Below are positions 23,145 through 33,529 of a DNA stretch of 64,000 nt, one piece after another. Both the position numbers and the translations under genes were made by a program. The stretch's first letter is position 1; each line of letters starts with the position of its first letter. The stretch is from Erinaceus europaeus. Taxonomy: Eukaryota > Chordata > Mammalia > Eulipotyphla > Erinaceidae. The stretch covers positions 83,269,566 through 83,333,565 of the forward strand of contig NC_080175.1 in the NCBI RefSeq assembly GCF_950295315.1, in the 5' to 3' direction. Below the pieces are notes generated by a model. It was not told the origin of the DNA. It was given only the letters and a program-made list of their open reading frames with translations, and did no database searches.

Positions 23145-23412
23145 TCATTTTATTGCAGGCTAATGGTTTACAGTATAGCTGTTGACACATGGGGAGATTT
23201 TCTCATATCACCATGATAGGAGTATGCAAAACACTGACATCATTATGTGATCATCTCACATCATTGTGCGATCATCATTATTGCAACATTATGCACTAAG
23301 ACCCCAAAGCCCCACCCCCCTCCCTGTCCTCCTTTCACAGCGTCCTCTCCTCTGGTGGAATGTATCAAACCCAGTCCAAGTTTTACTCTGGGTTTTGCTT
23401 TCCTGTTCCTGT
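23145..23412 (-). mobile_element. L1 proximal 3' UTR fragment, minus strand
   Basis: CTAATGGTTTACAGTATAGC, CCTCTGGTGGAATGTATC and CAAACCCAGTCCAAGTTTTAC match the 13190-13400 copy. Confidence 0.7.
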
Positions 23413-23925
23413 GATGGGCCTTTTGGAATATACCTAAAATAGACTTACTAGTTTTTTCCAAAATGGAGACTCCAAATCTCATTGGCTATATTCTGGCCTT
23501 TAGGTTCCTGATTATTAAACAACTTATTCTGCATTATATCTTAATGTTTTTTTAACCACCAAGTTGCAGATGCTATTATGATGCCAACCTTTCTTCCCTG
23601 GGCAGATGAGCTCACCAATGTGTCCTGGAGCCCCACCTCTCCAGAGCCCTGTCCCACTAGGGAAAGATAGAAACAGGATGGGAGTATGGATTGACCTGCG
23701 AACACCCATGTTCAGAAGCAATTACAGAAGCTAAGTCTTCCACCATTTTGCACCCCATATGATCCTGGGTCCATGCTCCCAGAGGGATAAAGAATAGGAA
23801 AGCTTTCAAGGGAGAAGATCAGATGCAGAACTCTGGTGGTGGGAATTGTGTGGAATTGTACCCCTCTTATCCTATGGTCCTGTCAATATTTTTATTTCAT
23901 AAATAAATTTTAAAAATAAATAGAT
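23413..23925 (+). mobile_element. L1 3' UTR, first of two adjacent copies
   Basis: It runs from TATACCTAAAATAGACTTAC through TTTAGGTTCCTGATTATTAA and GGGCAGATGAGCTCACCAAT to TGTACCCCTCTTATCC and the A-rich tail. It shares its whole length with 23940-24430. Confidence 0.85.
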
Positions 23926-23939
23926 AAAGGAAACTACTT

Positions 23940-24430
23940 CTGGGGGGTGGTGTACCTAAAATAGACTTCCTAGCTTTTTTCAAAATGGAGACCCAAAATT
24001 TTATCTGTTATATTCTTACCTTTAGGTTCCTGATTATTGAACAATTTGTTCTACTTTATATCTAATGCTTTTCAGCCACCAAGTTGCAGATGTTACCATG
24101 ATGCCAAAATGACTTCCCTGGGCAGATGACCTCACCAAGGTATCCTGGAACCTCACTTCTCCATAGCTCTGTCCCATTAGGGAAAGATAGAAACAGGCTG
24201 GGAGTATGGATTGACTTGCCAACGCCCACTGTTTAGCGGTGAAGCAATTACAGGAGCCAGACCTTCCAACTTCTGCACCCCATAATGATCCTGGATCCAT
24301 ACTCCCAGAGGGTTAAAGAATAGGAAAGCTTCCAATGAAGAGGATGCAAGCGGAACTCTGGTAGTGGAATTGTGTGGAATTGTACCCCTCTTATCCTACG
24401 GTCTTATCGATCATTATTAAATTAATTAAA
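23940..24430 (+). mobile_element. L1 3' UTR, second adjacent copy
   Basis: Same blocks in the same order as the preceding copy, diverged by roughly 10% by eye, ending GATCATTATTAAATTAATT. It is two separate insertions or a local duplication. Confidence 0.85.
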
Positions 24431-24439
24431 AAAAACAGA

Positions 24440-27230
24440 AGGCACTTTGAAAGTTGTATGTGCAAAGAATAATACTGTACAACATTTATTAATTGCTTTT
24501 GATTTGTTGAATTCATCAAATTAAATACTTTAAATGAGAGCTTTTAATCATCACACCATACTAGGTTTTCACCTTAAGTACATACTATTTCATACTATGC
24601 ACACTTAACTTGGTGCACCACTGCTGTCCCCTGTACGTACTATTTTAATTGCTTTACAGTGACATTATTTTAAGAGCTTGCATATAAACAGAATATTTAC
24701 TTTTCTTAGAAGATAGTGACCAACATTTTCAAAGACAGTAAAGTGATCCATATTAGAATAAATGAAGCTCTTAAAAACAATTTTTGTATTGTCATATCTA
24801 ATTTCTAACTATACTATTAAAAATATAATATATAATTTCTGTCATCTAGAATTCTGGATGAAAGAAAAGTTTCTTTAGAGAAAAGATACCTGATTTGGGG
24901 GTCTATTATCATTTTGTAATAATTTAAAATCCTATTATTATTGCTATTTTAAATCAGTATAAAACATATCTCTTGTCTAGAACTACAATTGTCCAACATG
25001 AACTCAGTCTTATAACTAACTTGACATCATTAAAGAATGAAAGAAAAGAAAGTGTCGATTTTTTTTTTTTTATTCCCAGAAAACAGTAAAGCTTTCTCAT
25101 CAGTCCGAATCTATCAATGATGTAATTGCGTATACAATTTACCCTCTTTGGCTGGGCCGGGTGCTGTGGTGTTTACATAATTTTTCCTCTTAAATTTATT
25201 ATCTGGAAGGAAAGTGGCAATGTTTATAGGCCATATTAGCTACGGAAACATAATTTCCATTAGAAATCAATTGTCTCTTATGTTTGTTTCTGTGGTTATA
25301 GATCAGCAAAAGAAGCGTTAGTATATTAGACACTACTGCATAAAGCCTCCGAATTACACCTTTCTCCTAACTGTCCAAGGATCTTCTGTTATGGGAAAGC
25401 AAACTTCTAGGATAGCTCCAGAAAATGTGTTTTCCACTTTACAGGTCTTTGGAGGAAACTATAAAGCACCTTATGTGACTTTCTGATAGGAATGGTTCAT
25501 TATAACCAGAGAAAATGACAGTCTTTTCTTCAGTCTAACAATGTTACATTTTATGAGATTTCAAGTCAATGGAATTATCTTTGATGCCAGATGTTACTTA
25601 TGAAGCAATGAGTGATCTATCTTAATCATAGATTAGTCATCTATGAAAGTATGATTTGTTTTCAATGATGTTCTCCATAATAAGTATCAAGATACTGAGA
25701 AATAAATGTGATTTATAATAAATAGCCAGCCTGGATCAGAAGCCTCTAATATATGAAAGAAAAGGAAAAATATAGACATGAAATCTGTCTCTCTATAGTT
25801 AGATAGGTAGCTAGATATATAGATACATGCAGATACTCTGACCTATAGCAAAAAATAAGTATGTCACAGTTCCCTCTTAGATAAATCCTTAACTCTTTGC
25901 ATATAAATTAAATGAAAATTTTAATACTTCAATTTCACTGTCACGAGAGGCTCAGATCACAAGGTTTTTTTGTCTGTTTGCTTGTTTTTCACTTTTTATA
26001 GGCCTAGCAAACTTCTGCTGCGCAACTCTGCTATCTACTTTTTTTCTTTCTAAATATGAAATCTGGATGTGGTATATTCCTCTTGAGATAAATTCTCTAA
26101 CACATATGAACTAAACATTTCCCAGAGTAAAGCATAAAAAGGACAAACAAGTAACAAAAGTATCAGCAGCCCCTGACTTATATGGGCATAGAACTTAAAT
26201 CTATTCATATCTCATTGACTGAATTGAATGTAACTTTTATATGTGCCGCGATCAGATTCTCAAACTAATGGACAAAAGCTGGTTTTTTAAATGAAGTCCT
26301 ATAATTATTGTCTTTGTTATCTTTAAGGACTTTTATGAAGTAGTCACTTTATTATTAAAATAATATTAAGAATATGTTAAGTCATTTTTATGAGGAGTCA
26401 TTTCCCCAGAGAAATATATGATAAGATCACGTGTTCCAACAAAAACGCCTCTTCTAAACTTAATACAGCCATGGTCCTTGAAGGAATGTTGAGTGTGTGG
26501 GTTATCAAGCAGACATTTTTGAGTAATCAAATACTTTATCCTAATTTATAGTTTGATATTAGCTCTGGCAGACTCAGTGTGTCTCAAGAGATGACACTTA
26601 CTCAACAGCAAGGCTGAGCTTCTTTGAGATAAGGCTGCTCCATGAAGTCCCCGACAAAGTGGTCAGTGTTTGAGAACTATGTGTCAGTAACAGAATTCAA
26701 GGTTAAAAAGACAATTCATAATCTTCAAGGTATAACATTAAAGCCTGTGTAGCTATTCGAGCCAGCAAGTTCCTGAGCACAAAATCAACAGTGTATTTAT
26801 CTAAGTGTGTAAAGTTTCAACAATGTTAAGGAAGGGTCCCCTGACTTTTGAAAGAATCACTGACTAATATTGACTAAACAAGTCTTTTTTTGGTTTGACA
26901 ACCTGAAATAGGACAGTAACAAAAAGAAGATATTAGATTATGTGAATATAGCTAGAAGTATATATCAGCTAACTAGGATAGGAAGGAAAAGAAAGATATA
27001 TTCACACTGTGATTACATGTACTAAGCCATTTATTCAGCAAGGTTTTGTTCTGATATTTCCACTATTATTATTTTTTCTCACATCAAGTTTATAAAAACT
27101 TCACCAGTACAAATTATCCAGGTGGCAGATTATCTAAAAATCAACTTAATATAGTCCAAGTTAAAAAAGGACAATCATAAAAACAATTCATAAACAGTGA
27201 AAAGAGAAAAATAACATGAAGAAGATTTTA
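24440..27230. other. Repeat-poor unique block
   Basis: About 2.8 kb without a recognisable SINE, L1, LTR or open frame of interest. In a window this full of SINEs, such a gap could mark conserved non-coding sequence, but nothing in the bases proves it. Confidence 0.4.
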
Positions 27231-27235
27231 ATTTT

Positions 27236-27345
27236 TTTATATTGACTTAACAATGATTGATAAGACTGTAGGACAAGAGGGGTACAATTCTACACAATTC
27301 CCACCACCAGAAATCTGCATCCCATCCATATACATGGCCATTTTC
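27236..27345 (-). mobile_element. L1 3' terminus, minus strand
   Basis: ACTGTAGGACAAGAGGGGTACAATTC and ACACAATTCCCACCACCAGA are the reversed last ~100 bp of the L1 3' UTR. Confidence 0.8.
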
Positions 27346-27714
27346 TTGACCCTTTGATTTATTTTATTTTATTTAATTTTTCCACTGAGGATCTGGTTCT
27401 CTCATCATCCTTGTTTTTCATTATGGAAAACTTTAATTAATTGTCCTGAATACCTACACAATTATTTTTATATTTGAATTTTATTGTTTGGATATTTAGC
27501 AAATTCAATTTATGAGTGGCAGATTAGGAGCAAGTTTGATTTGTGTACATTCAGATTGAGGTCATTATGGAATTGCAAAGACACTTTCTCTAGTGCCAGT
27601 CATAATTTATGTCTCACTAAATGTCAGGACTTGTGTTGCTTTTGTTTATATCTTCATACTCATGCTATTTTATCATTAATAATTTGAATTAGGTAGATGC
27701 TTCTGTGTCCAGTA

Positions 27715-27925
27715 AAGAAATGAGAGCTAACTACCAGCTGGTCTCACTCATATGTGGAATCTAGAGATTGGATTTACATGAACTTGCCAAAAACAAACAA
27801 ACAAAATCAGAAGCATGCAAACTATTTGAAGAAGTAGGAGGGTGGGTATGGCATTGAACTATACACTGTAATCTTACAATATTATAACAAACTTTTAATG
27901 ACAAATAAAAGAATTATAAGAAATA
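27715..27925 (+). mobile_element. L1 tail, older subfamily
   Basis: CTGGTCTCACTCATATGTGG, AATCTAGAGATTGG, CATGAACTTGCCAAAAAC and TATACACTGTAATCTTACAAT, ending in GACAAATAAAAG. It gives the uninterrupted version of the site into which the Jockey-like copy at 7742 inserted. Confidence 0.7.
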
Positions 27926-28048
27926 ATATTCTGGGTTAGGACATTACAAATCATCGACTACACAGAAACTAGAAATGAAGTTTTTAATTTGGAGTCTAAA
28001 TGAATTTGGGGTCAAAGGATAAAAACTAGAGGTGAAAATGTAAGTTTA

Positions 28049-28195
28049 TTTTTTTTAAGATTTTATTTATGAGAAAGATAGGAGGAGTGAGAAAGAACCA
28101 GACATCACTCTGGCACATGTGCTGCTGGGGAATCTAACTCGGGACCTCATGCTTGAGAGTCCAAAGCTTTATCACTGTGCCACCTCCCAGACCAC
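28049..28195 (-). mobile_element. Short tRNA-like SINE (type C), with TSD
   Basis: Same family as 11371-11518. The reversed head reads GTGGTCTGGGAGGTGGCACAG on the minus strand, with GAGGTCCCGAGTTAGATTCC as B-box region. Perfect 16-bp repeats TGAAAATGTAAGTTTA lie at 28033-28048 and 28196-28211. Confidence 0.92.
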
Positions 28196-28234
28196 TGAAA
28201 ATGTAAGTTTACATTTATGAAGGAGCTATCTGAA

Positions 28235-28365
28235 GTCACCCAAGATGTGGCACAACAGTTTTGTTGTAGTTCTCAATCATGAGGTCCCAACTGGATTCCT
28301 GTGATACTCTAGTTCTCTCTCTTGCTCCCTTTCTCTTTCTCATTAGCAAATTTTTTAAAAGATAT
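28235..28365 (+). repeat. Diverged tRNA-SINE
   Basis: GATGTGGCACAACAGTTTTG, CATGAGGTCCCAACTGGATTCC and a CT-rich run with TCTCATTAGCAAA tail. It may be a decayed type C or older SINE. Confidence 0.4.
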
Positions 28366-28369
28366 TTGG

Positions 28370-28966
28370 AATAAAAATGTACTATACTTTTCCAAGTGAT
28401 ACTTTACAAGTTGACAGTATGCAAGGCAGTCAAACAAATTCCTCAGAAGGAATGATTACTAGCTTTATCTTTAAAAGGATGTGGAAAACTTCCTGTTGAG
28501 TACATCAGAATAAGTAAAATACAGTATTTTATACTTTGTTTGATGACACTGAAGAACCACTATAAAGAATAATTACATAAGGAACCACTATAGCAGAATT
28601 AAAGGACCAAATTCCCAAAGGAGGAAAAAAGCAAGATACCTTGTATATCGAACTGCTCCCCACTCCCCCAAATTGTCTATGGCCTCTGACCAAGCTACAA
28701 AGAAGGACAAACAGTAACTGTTCTCTGAAGAAGTTGAGATTTGGTATAATTACATAAGAGGGGATACAACTCCATGAAGCAACAAGGAATAATCTAATGT
28801 CCACAGTTAACTGTATGCCTAAAATTCAAAACCATCATTTTAATTATGGCAATATATATATGTATATATATATGGAGAGACTAGAATTCAGCTGAAAGGA
28901 CTGAGGAGCTGCTGATTACTAGTTGAGCAGTGAGCTGAATAATTGGTGATAGTGAACAAATTAAGC

Positions 28967-28997
<31 letters not shown>

Positions 28998-29370
28998 ATT
29001 TTCCAGCATAAAGGGAATTGAAGCAACAAGAAAGTAATATTAAGCTGAATTCATTAAAAGTAATCTCAGTTCACAAGAAAAATAAATCAATGGTTAGTTT
29101 AGTGATGTCTTGAAGTATCTAAATAGAAAATGTAATACAACCACTTGAATTTTTTGAATAATAAATTGGGAAATGTATGCCCTAGAAATCACACTAAAGC
29201 ACTTAATCTATCCTCACAACTTAAACCTTACAACAACATAGAAGGTAGATTTCAGCATTCATGTTTTACCAACTCTAATGCTGAGGTTTAAGTACATTAA
29301 GTGTTTTTTTTTCTTTCTAATGACTGATAAACTTAAACTCAATGTTATTTATGTATATATGTTGGCTAGA
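28370..29370. other. Unique DNA with AT and GT/AT microsatellites
   Basis: No gene was seen. It includes an AT-rich alternating run at about 28850-28872 and a (GT)n(AT)n compound repeat at about 28966-28997. Confidence 0.5.
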
Positions 29371-29371
29371 C

Positions 29372-29578
29372 TCATTTATATTATATTAATTATATTATAT
29401 CATTTATATTATATATTATAATATATATTATATATTATATATTATAATATATATTATATATTATATATTATAATATATATTATATATTATATATTATAAT
29501 ATATATTATATATTATAATATATTATAATATAATATATAATTATATTATATATTATATCATTTATATTATATTAATTA
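29372..29578. repeat. AT-only array with 21-bp flanking direct repeat
   Basis: Nearly pure A/T made of TTATATATTATAATA-like units, self-complementary over long stretches. The same 21 bases (starting TCATTTATATTATATTAAT) open the array at 29372-29392 and close it at 29558-29578. Confidence 0.85.
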
Positions 29579-29971
29579 GAGCACTGCTAAGCTAACATAA
29601 TAGAGATAAACTTGATCAACAAGATCAAGGTTTATTTTTCAATTAGAAGATAGTCTCTGCTCTGCTCAATACACCATTTCATCTTAGCTCCCTGGAGTTT
29701 TTTCTAAATACTCACTCAAGTTCACCCAAAGAGCAATGAGTGCTCACTTTTTCACTTACAACCTAAAGCTCCTACACATATCCATCAGGGACTATTCACT
29801 GAAGCATGATATGCATACTTAATTCTGCAATTGGCAAGACCAAGCACATGATTCAGACCACATAAACAAACTTTTTGCTACATGCCCTGTGTGTTTTATT
29901 TTGTTTATTACTAACAAAAATGTGGTACAGAGGTAATTATTTTTTTCTTTTGTAATATATAATAGAAAATA

Positions 29972-30145
29972 TGTTCAGGTTGAGGTGGTTAATCATACAC
30001 ATTACCAAAGACAAGGACCCAGGTTCAAGTCCCTGCTCTTCACCTGAATAGGGAAAGCTTCATGAGCAATGAAGCAAGTACTATAGATATCAGTTTATCT
30101 CTCCCCTCCATCTTCCCCTCCCTTCTCAATTTCTCTCAAATAGAT
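29972..30145 (+). mobile_element. tRNA-SINE (type B), moderately diverged
   Basis: AGGTTGAGGTGGTTAATCAT head, ACCCAGGTTCAAGTCCC B box and AGGGAAAGCTTCATGAGCAATGAAGC, ending with CTTCTCAATTTCTCTCAAATA. Confidence 0.75.
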
Positions 30146-30214
30146 AGGAGCAGGGAGAAGAAAATATTTGCTGGGGTTCATCTTAACAGAGCAGCATTTC
30201 TGTATCTATCAAAG

Positions 30215-30322
30215 AAGAGTCTATATTATATAATTATATTATATATTATATTATATATATTATATATTATATTATATTATATTATATTATATTATATTAT
30301 ATTATATTATATTATATTATAT
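30215..30322. repeat. (ATATT)n-type AT array
   Basis: TTATATTATAT units with a pure (TTATA)n core at about 30255-30320. They give a false Ile/Leu/Tyr-rich open frame. Confidence 0.92.
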
Positions 30323-30324
30323 CC

Positions 30325-30715
30325 AAACTATCACACTGTCATATCCACAAAAGGAAAAAATAAACTTTCATTACCATCTCATTTCATCTACTATATGTAT
30401 AAACATATGTCCAGCATGTTGTATGAATAGTATAGGCTGAACTGCCAACAGTAGGCTGGGCTGCACTCTAGCATGAACCCCCACTGATATCCTTGGCTCA
30501 AGACCTGTGTGTTGCTAGCTCAAAGCCCATGTTGCACTCAGAACTTTATAAACACAATACCTAGCACTCATGTATGGTGTAATGCTGACACTACACTTCT
30601 CATATGACTAGGCTGACTACTGCTCATGTCCAGGCTTACCATATCAGCCTACATGACAAAGGCTCTGCTGGAAACAATGAATGGGTGTGCTGCTTTCATT
30701 TGCTTGTTTTCCTGA
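30325..30715. other. Unique DNA
   Basis: No gene or repeat was recognised. Confidence 0.4.
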
Positions 30716-30716
30716 T

Positions 30717-31064
30717 GGGGGGGGCGGGTGATAGCGCAGTGGGTTAAGCGCAGATGGCGCAAGGCACAAGGACCTGAGTAAGGATCCTGGTTCAAGTTCC
30801 TGGCTCCCCACCAGCAGGGGGTTTGCTTCACAAGTGGTAAAGCAGGTCTGCAGGTGTCTTTCTCTCCCCCTCTCTATCATCCCCTCCTTTCTCCATTTCT
30901 CTCTGTCCTAACAACAATGACATCAATGACAATAATAATGACAACAACAAATGCAACAAAATGGGAAAAATGTCCTCCAGGAGCAGTGGATTTGTAGTGC
31001 AGGCATCAAGACCCAGCAATAACCTTGGAGGCAAAAAAATAAAATAAAATAAAATAAAATAAAA
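30717..31064 (+). mobile_element. ERI-type SINE (type A) with 3' extension
   Basis: GCGGGTGATAGCGCAGTGGGTTAAGCGC head, B box GGTTCAAGTTCC and a CT-rich middle. A further ~75-bp extension (CCAGGAGCAGTGGATTTGTAG, CAGCAATAACCTTGGAGGC) leads to an (AAAAT)n tail. The extension is absent from the shorter type A copies. Confidence 0.88.
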
Positions 31065-31133
31065 CACACTGGTAGTCAATGGAAAAGCTTATCATCAAAT
31101 TCAACACATATATAAGTTAAAAGCATTATTTCA

Positions 31134-31362
31134 GGGAGTCGGGCGGTAGTGCAGCAGGTTAAGCACAGGTGGCACAAAGCACAAGGACCAGCATAAGGAT
31201 CCTAGTTCAAGCCCTGCTCACAAGCAGTGAAGCAGGTCTACAGATGTCTCTTTCTCTCCCCCTCTCTGTCTTTCCCTCCTCTCTCCATTTCTTTCTGTTC
31301 TATCTAATAACTACAACAATAAAACAACAAAGGCAACAAAAGGGAATAAATAATTTTTTTAA
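31134..31362 (+). mobile_element. ERI-type SINE (type A), with TSD
   Basis: GGAGTCGGGCGGTAGTGCAGCAGG head, GGTGGCACAAAGCACAAGG and an AACAACAAAGGCAACAAAAGG tail. Part of the B-box region is deleted. Perfect 15-bp repeats AAAAGCATTATTTCA lie at 31119-31133 and 31363-31377. Confidence 0.92.
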
Positions 31363-31619
31363 AAAAGCATTATTTCATGAAAACAATAATGCCTGGGAGA
31401 CTATTTAAATTGGCTTGTGTCAGTGGCTTGTGTCAGTGTCTCAATAATATGGTTAATATCTTGAGGAAATTGAAGTCATCATTACAGCATCGACAAGTTA
31501 AAATTAGTATGTGGGAAAATAAAATCAAAATAGAATTTCTGTGAGATCAGTACATTACACTCTTTCCTATAATTTGATGGTTTTCATTGATTGGAGAAAT
31601 AAGTAGATTAGGAAGAATT

Positions 31620-31860
31620 GTATGGAGGGTAGATAACATAATGGTTATGTAAAGAGATTCTCATGCCTAAAGTTCCAAACTCCCAGGTTCAATTTCCCAC
31701 ACACCACCATAAGCCAGAGCTGATCAGTGTTCTGATAAAAAGAAGCAGGAAGAAGAGGATTAGGTGAGGGGGGGGAGGGGAGGAGGAGAAATAGGAGAAT
31801 AAGAAGTAGAATTATACACACTTACAAGCAATATCCAGAAATGGCAACAAAAGAAAATTT
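31620..31860 (+). repeat. Diverged tRNA-SINE with purine-rich tail
   Basis: GGTAGATAACATAATGGTTATGTAAAG, TCCCAGGTTCAATTTCCC (B-box relic) and a GGAGGGGAGGAGGAG run at about 31765-31800. Confidence 0.5.
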
Positions 31861-31988
31861 TTTAGAGTTGTAAAGTACATAAAGACTGGATCAAGAACTA
31901 ATAGACAAGACCTCTAAGTAGAAAAAAAAAATCATTGACTTCAAAGGAATTGACTTAAATATTCAATTTGATTTAAATATATGAATTA

Positions 31989-32212
31989 GGGGCTGGTGAT
32001 GACACACCTGGTTGAGTGCACACATTACACTGCGCAAGGACCAGGGTTCAAGCCCCTGGTCTTCATCTGCAGGGAGAAAGCTTTGTGAGTGGTGAAGCAG
32101 GGCTGCGGGTGTCTCTTGTCTCTTTCTCCCTCTCTATCAGCCCCTTCCCTCTCAATTTCTGGCTGTCTTCATCCAATAAATAACTATTATAAATGCATAA
32201 ATAAATAAATAT
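31989..32212 (+). mobile_element. tRNA-SINE (type B)
   Basis: GGGCTGGTGATGACACACCTGGTTGAG head, AGGGTTCAAGCCCCTGG B box and a TCCAATAAATAACTATTA tail. Confidence 0.88.
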
Positions 32213-32381
32213 CAGAACAACAGTAAAAATAAAGTCATTCATTATGTCCTTATCGTGAGATAAGATTTCTCCTCTAAGTAAATAACGTTTGGTTGGAAAT
32301 GGAATCCTATCTATGACTCAAGATGACTGTCAAATTTAGTTGTATAAAAAGTTACAAACGTCATTCTTCTCATCATTTTGA

Positions 32382-32662
32382 AAGGCAGTGGTGCACCCAG
32401 TTAAGTGCACAATGTACATGGACCAGGGTTCGAGTGCCCGGTCCCTACCTACATAGTGGAAGCTTCATGAGTGGTAAAGTAGGTCTGCAGGTATCTCTCT
32501 TTCTCTGGCCCTCTCTATATCCCCCTTTTCAATTTCTCTCTGTCCTATCAAATGTAACAGAAAGAAAAGAATAATTTTTAAAAATAGATGTCAGGGGCAG
32601 CGGATTCATAGTGCTAGCACCAAGTCCTGGAGATAACCCTGGTGGCAATAAAAAGAAAAGTT
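32382..32662 (+). mobile_element. tRNA-SINE (type B) with 3' extension
   Basis: GCAGTGGTGCACCCAGTTAAG head, CCAGGGTTCGAGTGCCC B box and a CT-rich middle. The extension GGCAGCGGATTCATAGTGC ... ATAACCCTGGTGGCAATAAAAAG follows. The same 3' extension occurs on type A copies. Confidence 0.82.
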
Positions 32663-32664
32663 TA

Positions 32665-33100
32665 ATGCTAAAACTTATAAGCAACCTACATGCATTTAAC
32701 GCTGGACATTTCTTAGAGTTTTAATTGAGAAAAACTGTCCTAAACTTATTACTATATTTCCATCACTCAGGGGATACTTAAAGGATGAAGACACTGGTAG
32801 CTGGCATTTAATTCACCATCTAAATAAGCAGAAACTATGGAAATGAAAATTAAAAAAAAGAAGTCATGCAGAGAATTTCAGAAAAGTGTGAATTTGAACT
32901 TAATTTTATGCACTTTATCAGAATCATAAAATTTAACCAAAGTTTATTTTAATAGTATTTTACTATAATGTCAGTTTTTAATTTGATACTTCTCATTATT
33001 TAAATTATTTTTTACTCCTCATTATCTAAAATATCGTTTCCCTGTTGACATTTACACTATTACAGTGAAACTTTCATTGACTTTATAACCGGTTCCCTTC
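32665..33100. other. Unique AT-rich DNA
   Basis: Nothing was recognised. Confidence 0.4.
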
Positions 33101-33108
33101 CATTCATT

Positions 33109-33206
33109 CTTTCTCTCTCTCTCTCTCTCTCTCCCTCCCTCCCTTCCTTCCTTCCTTCCTTCCTTCCTTCCTTCCTTCCTTCCTTCCTTCCTTCCTTCCT
33201 TCCTTT
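33109..33206. repeat. (CT)n(TTCC)n compound microsatellite
   Basis: A pure CT run is followed by CCCTCC and about 17 TTCC units. It directly adjoins the extension end of the SINE at 33207 and probably grew from its purine-rich 3' tail. Confidence 0.95.
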
Positions 33207-33522
33207 TGTCACCAGGGTTATCACTGGGGTTTGGTGCCTGCACAATGAATCAGCTGTCTCCAGCAGCAATTTTTTTCTTTTCACTTACTTTCTTTTCTGT
33301 TTTGTTCCCCCCCACACACACTTCTCTTTTTTATAGGTAGGACAGAGAGAAATTAAGAGGAGAAGGGAAAATTGAGACGGAAATAGAAAGTCACTTGCCA
33401 CACTGCTAAACCACTAGTGATACTTCCCCCATGCAGCTGGAGAACAAGGGTTTGAACCCAGGCCCTTGAGTATGGTACCTTGTGAACTCAGGGGGGTGCA
33501 CCACTGCCCAACCCCCCTTTAT
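33207..33522 (-). mobile_element. tRNA-SINE with 3' extension, minus strand
   Basis: It starts with the reversed extension (TGTCACCAGGGTTATCACTGGGG, TTTGGTGCCTGCACAATGAA) and ends in the reversed head (GGTGCACCACTGCCCAACCCC). Confidence 0.82.
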
Positions 33523-33529
33523 TGTCCTT

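Noticed and set aside
25145..25172. GGCTGGGCCGGGTGCTGTGG, an Alu-like phrase
   Set aside because: No further Alu similarity follows, and Alu is confined to primates.
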